The notes beneath the pieces were generated by a model. The model made no database searches, had not been told where the DNA came from, and was given only the letters and a program-made list of their open reading frames with translations. From Symbiodinium natans (taxonomy: Eukaryota; Sar; Dinophyceae; Suessiales; Symbiodiniaceae): 64,000 nt of DNA. The translations under genes were made by a program, and so were the position numbers. Positions 31,501 to 64,000 of this stretch are shown here, one piece after another (within the stretch, counting starts at the first letter, position 1; each line of letters starts with the position of its first letter). Where the stretch lies: NCBI GenBank assembly GCA_905221605.1, contig CAJNDS010000435.1:430001-494000 (forward strand), in the 5' to 3' direction.

Positions 31501-32793
31501 AACCCTCAAACCCTAAACCGTCAACCCTAAACCCTAAACCCTAAACCCTAAACGCTCAACCCTCAACCCTAAACCCTAAACCCTTGTAATCCCCAACCAT
31601 GTGTTCTGGAGCCACTCTCACGGCTTGCCTTGGCGGGCTTTCTGGGTTGGGGTTTACGGGCTTGTGATATGGGGGTTTCCGAAATTAAGGGAACCTTACT
31701 GGGGGTGCTTTCCTCCTATTTGGGGGTCTATTTTACGGGCCCCATATTTGTCGTGAAGCCCGAAAATAGGGTTCATGTACATGAGAAATGGATGCACGGA
31801 TGAAGTGCTTGAGGGATTCGAGCTTGGGGAACAGGATTGTTGGGGCTTAGGGATGAGGTCTTACGCCTGACAGCTCGCAATTCTAAACAATCAGCGCCTT
31901 GTTCTAAGCTTGGGAGACCACAAACATCGACATGGCTGCGTGGACCACCTCCTGTGCCCGATAGTCCTACGTGACGAAGTGGGGCCTTTGAGCCACTGGA
32001 ACCCTAGTACCCTAGAACCCTAGAACCCTAGAACCCTAGCACCCTAGAACCCCAGAACCCAGAACCCTCGAACCCTAGAACCCTAGCACCCCAGAACCCT
32101 AGAACCCAAGAACCCTAGAACCCTAGAACCCTAGAACCCTAGAACCCAAGAACCCTAGAACCCTAGAGCCCTAGAACCCTAGAACCCTAAAACCCTAGAA
32201 CCCTAGAACCCTAGAACCCAAGAACGCAAGAACCCTGGAACCCTAGAACCCTAAAACGCAAGAACCCTAGCACCCTAGAACCCTAGAACCCTGGAACCCC
32301 AGAACCCTAACACCCTAGAACCCTAGAACCCTAGAACCCAAGAACGCAAGAACCCTGGAGCCCTCTCGACCGCAGCGTTGTCGAGGGCTCGGGTTTTGAG
32401 GGAGAACCTGCAGCCATCCCTGAGGCAGGCATGACGGGGTGGCTTGGGGTTTAGGGTCCTTTTGGGGGTCCTTTTGGGGGAGGTAGGGTTTAGGGTTTAG
32501 GGTTTAGGGTTTAGGGTTTAGGGTTTAGGGTTTAGGGTTTAGGGTTTAGGGTTTAGGGTTTAGGGTTTAGGGTTTAGGGCCTGGGTCTCGGGTCCAGGGT
32601 CTAGGGTCTCAGGGTTTAGGGTTTCGGGTTTAGGTTTTCAGGGCTTGGGGTTTAGTCTATGTATGTACATGTACATGTGCATATGTATACATCTATCAAT
32701 TGTATAGGATGATAAAAAAAGGCAGATTGATGATGATTTAGCGAGCAGCATGACTACGTAGCGCATGAGAAGCTGAAGCGCCAAGCGCAGTAG
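27003..32793 (+). CDS. Unrecognised multi-exon gene, Met-Gly start, Pro/Ala-rich N-terminus
   Basis: Begins MGQPSAPPAAAAPPAPADSE; Met-Gly at the start would permit N-myristoylation. A second Pro-rich exon follows, then a chain from 30545 to 32428 whose six joins all close in phase: DLRLDHGDSMLSQAAW..., EMDVLWMILGPQHL..., ALSYAADRGKIKAVL..., IQPLYADIL, HKHRHGCVDHLLCPI..., VVEGSGFEGEPAAI.... LDHGDSMLSQAAWLDGVL faintly resembles a degenerate EF-hand, and AADRGKIKAVLALAQ an ankyrin-like helix pair, but neither is convincing. The 3' end is uncertain: 32742-32793 could be terminal (EQHDYVAHEKLKRQAQ then TAG) but does not join in phase. Function unknown. Confidence 0.5.
27385..27411 (+). CDS. Unknown gene, micro-exon
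   Basis: Acceptor GTGTGTAG, GC donor. Nine codons, VDAALKLSG, phase 0 at both ends after the first exon. Confidence 0.4.
27723..27769 (+). CDS. Unknown gene, candidate exon
   Basis: Acceptor CCCTAAACAG. TRVVEGLSYFAFLES then a GC donor. The same frame stays open for another dozen codons (RLVKGRLARFLPKF) up to a repeat element, so the end may be later. A further candidate (AVALRSSLFPNQFGGC) lies at 27596-27640. Confidence 0.42.
27817..27922. mobile_element. MITE-like family F4, copy 1
   Basis: CTTGGTAGTCCAGAGGTACC ... AAAAAAGGGTACCCTAATG ... ATATGGTTGCTGGACTA; ends pair as inverted repeats. Confidence 0.6.
28050..28276. repeat. CCCCAAA/CCCTAAA array
   Basis: CCCCAAA-rich part followed by regular CCCTAAA units up to the acceptor of the Pro-rich exon. 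Confidence 0.93.
28286..28372 (+). CDS. Unknown gene, Pro/Ala-rich exon
   Basis: Acceptor CTCCCCAAG, GT donor GTTTCC then TTTAGGG arrays. Almost pure GC; one frame gives GGPAPEPPRDAPLPPPRAPA, like the N-terminal exon. Other frames are also open, so the frame is uncertain. Confidence 0.4.
28753..28786 (+). CDS. Unknown gene, exon
   Basis: Acceptor CTCTGCAG, GC donor. AVTEMMRKVES; the frame continues upstream (LKAPGPRGALQ), so the exon may begin earlier. Confidence 0.45.
28980..29035 (+). CDS. Unknown gene, exon
   Basis: Acceptor GCCCCCCAG, GT donor. KLNRHKVAPSFDATLNRQ, basic and protein-like. Carries one base in phase into 29755. A MITE-like repeat starts about 45 bases after the donor. Confidence 0.5.
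29078..29224. mobile_element. MITE-like family F2, copy 1
   Basis: Ends GGTAGTTACATGGTCCCTTA and AGGGACCATGTAACTACC are inverted repeats of about 18 bases; the interior shares GAGCCCTTGAGGT and AAGAGCCCATAC with copy 2. Confidence 0.75.
29509..29695. repeat. CCCCAAA array
   Basis: Homogenised CCCCAAA heptamers. Its open frames (NPKPQTP / VWGLGFG) are repeat translations. Confidence 0.93.
29755..29796 (+). CDS. Unknown gene, exon
   Basis: Acceptor CACCTCCGAG, canonical donor GTGAGG followed by a (TTTAGGGG)n array. Reads (E)ARWVPKRPRSRPA, strongly basic. Confidence 0.48.
29802..29945. repeat. TTTAGGGG octamer array after a donor
   Basis: About 11 perfect TTTAGGGG octamers then TTTAGGG/TTATAGGG, starting just after the GTGAGG donor at 29797. 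Confidence 0.95.
30045..30416 (+). CDS. Open frame inside the unknown gene, possible exon
   Basis: A 123-codon open frame not made of repeats. Its 3' half reads like protein (EAWIHVRGLAEVLAWITILQ then GKFRVFWAL), partly hydrophobic. Splice sites are not obvious; GTTCAAG at about 30269 is a possible acceptor. It could be an exon or chance. Confidence 0.28.
   Translation: MHTTVWDVCFVCVCVCEGSLIPSQPNNPPNSWAGFDFSFSLREVELIYFRTPKVVPNRLPLTYVNDGPINPWVQARHVPLTLKSEAWIHVRGLAEVLAWITILQGKFRVFWALSPKPLLNLKP
30545..30615 (+). CDS. Unknown gene, exon
   Basis: Acceptor GTGGGCAG, GT donor. DLRLDHGDSMLSQAAWLDGV then LLS. Two bases are carried in phase to the next exon. Confidence 0.58.
30713..30773 (+). CDS. 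Unknown gene, exon
   Basis: Acceptor GGTTTCAG. EMDVLWMILGPQHLAVQIWD. The donor GTTCCCCC is the first bases of a MITE-like repeat, so the repeat appears to supply the 5' splice site. Confidence 0.58.
30768..30862. mobile_element. MITE-like family F7, copy 1, at a splice donor
   Basis: GGGATGTTCCCCCTT ... AACAGTCCTCAATAGGGATT ... AAGGACTGTTAGTATAG. Shares these strings with the 270-base copy at 50272. Its first GT is the donor of the exon ending at 30773. Confidence 0.6.
30962..31038 (+). CDS. Unknown gene, exon
   Basis: Acceptor AACAACAAG, donor GTCTAGGG. ALSYAADRGKIKAVLALAQE then PELLF, an amphipathic helical pattern. Phase joins both neighbours. Confidence 0.58.
31326..31354 (+). CDS. Unknown gene, exon
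   Basis: Acceptor CTCACCAG, GC donor. (R)IQPLYADIL. Without splicing the frame would run into TAA of the adjacent CCCTAAA array at 31372, an alternative end for the gene. Confidence 0.5.
31370..31592. repeat. CCCTAAA and CCCTCAA array
   Basis: CCCTAAA units, a CCCTCAA sub-array, then mixed units. Confidence 0.93.
31917..31983 (+). CDS. Unknown gene, exon
   Basis: Acceptor CTTGGGAG, GC donor. (N)HKHRHGCVDHLLCPIVLRDE then V, rich in His and Cys. A CCCTAGAA array follows immediately. Confidence 0.5.
31998..32360. repeat. CCCTAGAA octamer array
   Basis: About 45 octamers of CCCTAGAA with CCCAAGAA and CGCAAGAA variants in a higher-order pattern. Confidence 0.95.
32376..32428 (+). CDS. Unknown gene, exon
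   Basis: Acceptor CTCGACCGCAG, GC donor. (G)VVEGSGFEGEPAAIPEA, acidic. Phase matches the exon at 31917. Confidence 0.5.
32485..32580. repeat. TTTAGGG array
   Basis: About 13 perfect units some 55 bases after the donor at 32429. Confidence 0.95.
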
Positions 32794-33004
32794 AAGTGTT
32801 CGGAACACTGAGCCCTTCTCCCGAAACCCTGACGCCAGAACTGGTAGTGGCGTTCAGTCGGGGGTTCGAGTTCAGCGTCAAGGGTTTTGGGGTTTCATCA
32901 GGCTTTTTACCTCTGAAGGTTTTCACAGATGGCTTCTTGGTTGAAGGGGTACAGCGGCCCCTAAACCTAAGCCCCCAAAACCCGAAATCCGAAACTCCGA
33001 GGTC

Positions 33005-63952
<30,948 letters not shown>

Positions 63953-64000
63953 GTGTATATTCTTCATGGGATTGTTACGAGGGAGACCCCCCCCCCACCC

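Noticed and set aside
32742-32793. Terminal exon EQHDYVAHEKLKRQAQ
   Set aside because: Attractive composition and a stop, but phase does not match the preceding exon at 32376; kept only as a possible end of that gene.

Overview
The window looks like nuclear DNA of a eukaryotic alga, most probably a dinoflagellate. No bacterial-style gene is present. Coding sequence lies in very short exons (about 25-120 bp, one of about 440 bp) separated by introns of several hundred bases to more than 4 kb, and every exon I could place is on the + strand. Many 5' splice sites are GC or possibly GA instead of GT. Plant/alveolate-type telomere-like heptamers (TTTAGGG or CCCTAAA) recur through the introns in both orientations. 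Unidirectional genes, GC/GA donors and TTTAGGG telomeres are together known from dinoflagellates; the assignment is an inference. Exons were found by reading translations by eye and testing splice sites and reading phase, so boundaries are models, not mapped transcripts.

Layout: (1) About 2.2-19.1 kb, an MFS transporter of the phosphate/sugar/organic-ion porter type. About 23 exons follow the fold in order: motif A (GDVFGRR), TM4, CPTRLRG loop, TM5-6, post-TM6 loop, AFYG of TM7, TM8-TM10, loop 10-11, TM11, TM12 with LPETK, cytosolic tail. Its first exon(s) are missing or unrecognised upstream. (2) 19.1-22.3 kb, weak exon candidates, microsatellites and apparently non-coding DNA. (3) 22.4-25.15 kb, a gene for an Ala/Pro-rich protein with four copies of an ALAVLG-like motif. 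(4) 25.2-27.0 kb, an intergenic 1.7-kb unit with 44-bp terminal inverted repeats enclosing about 1.1 kb of almost pure AT. (5) 27.0-about 32.8 kb, an unrecognised multi-exon gene starting Met-Gly (possible N-myristoylation) with a Pro/Ala-rich N-terminus. (6) About 33.0 kb to the right edge, a neutral ceramidase cut into more than 30 small exons. The catalytic domain can be followed almost without a gap from VGVGIADCTGP to AMTQILVEMAQD; the C-terminal domain lies beyond the window.

Between exons the DNA is repeats: telomere-like arrays and locally homogenised variants (CCCTCAA, CCCTGAA, CCCTAGAA, GCCTAAA, CTCCTAAG, TTTAAGGG, TTTAGGGG, CCCCAAA), minisatellites, microsatellites and about ten small repeat families, several with terminal inverted repeats (MITE-like). 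The most unusual signal is strand polarity: intron starts just after a donor tend to carry TTTAGGG on the coding strand, and intron ends just before an acceptor tend to carry CCCTAAA, so the two ends of many introns could pair. The transporter and the ceramidase show no functional link; they are simply neighbours in one transcriptional orientation.
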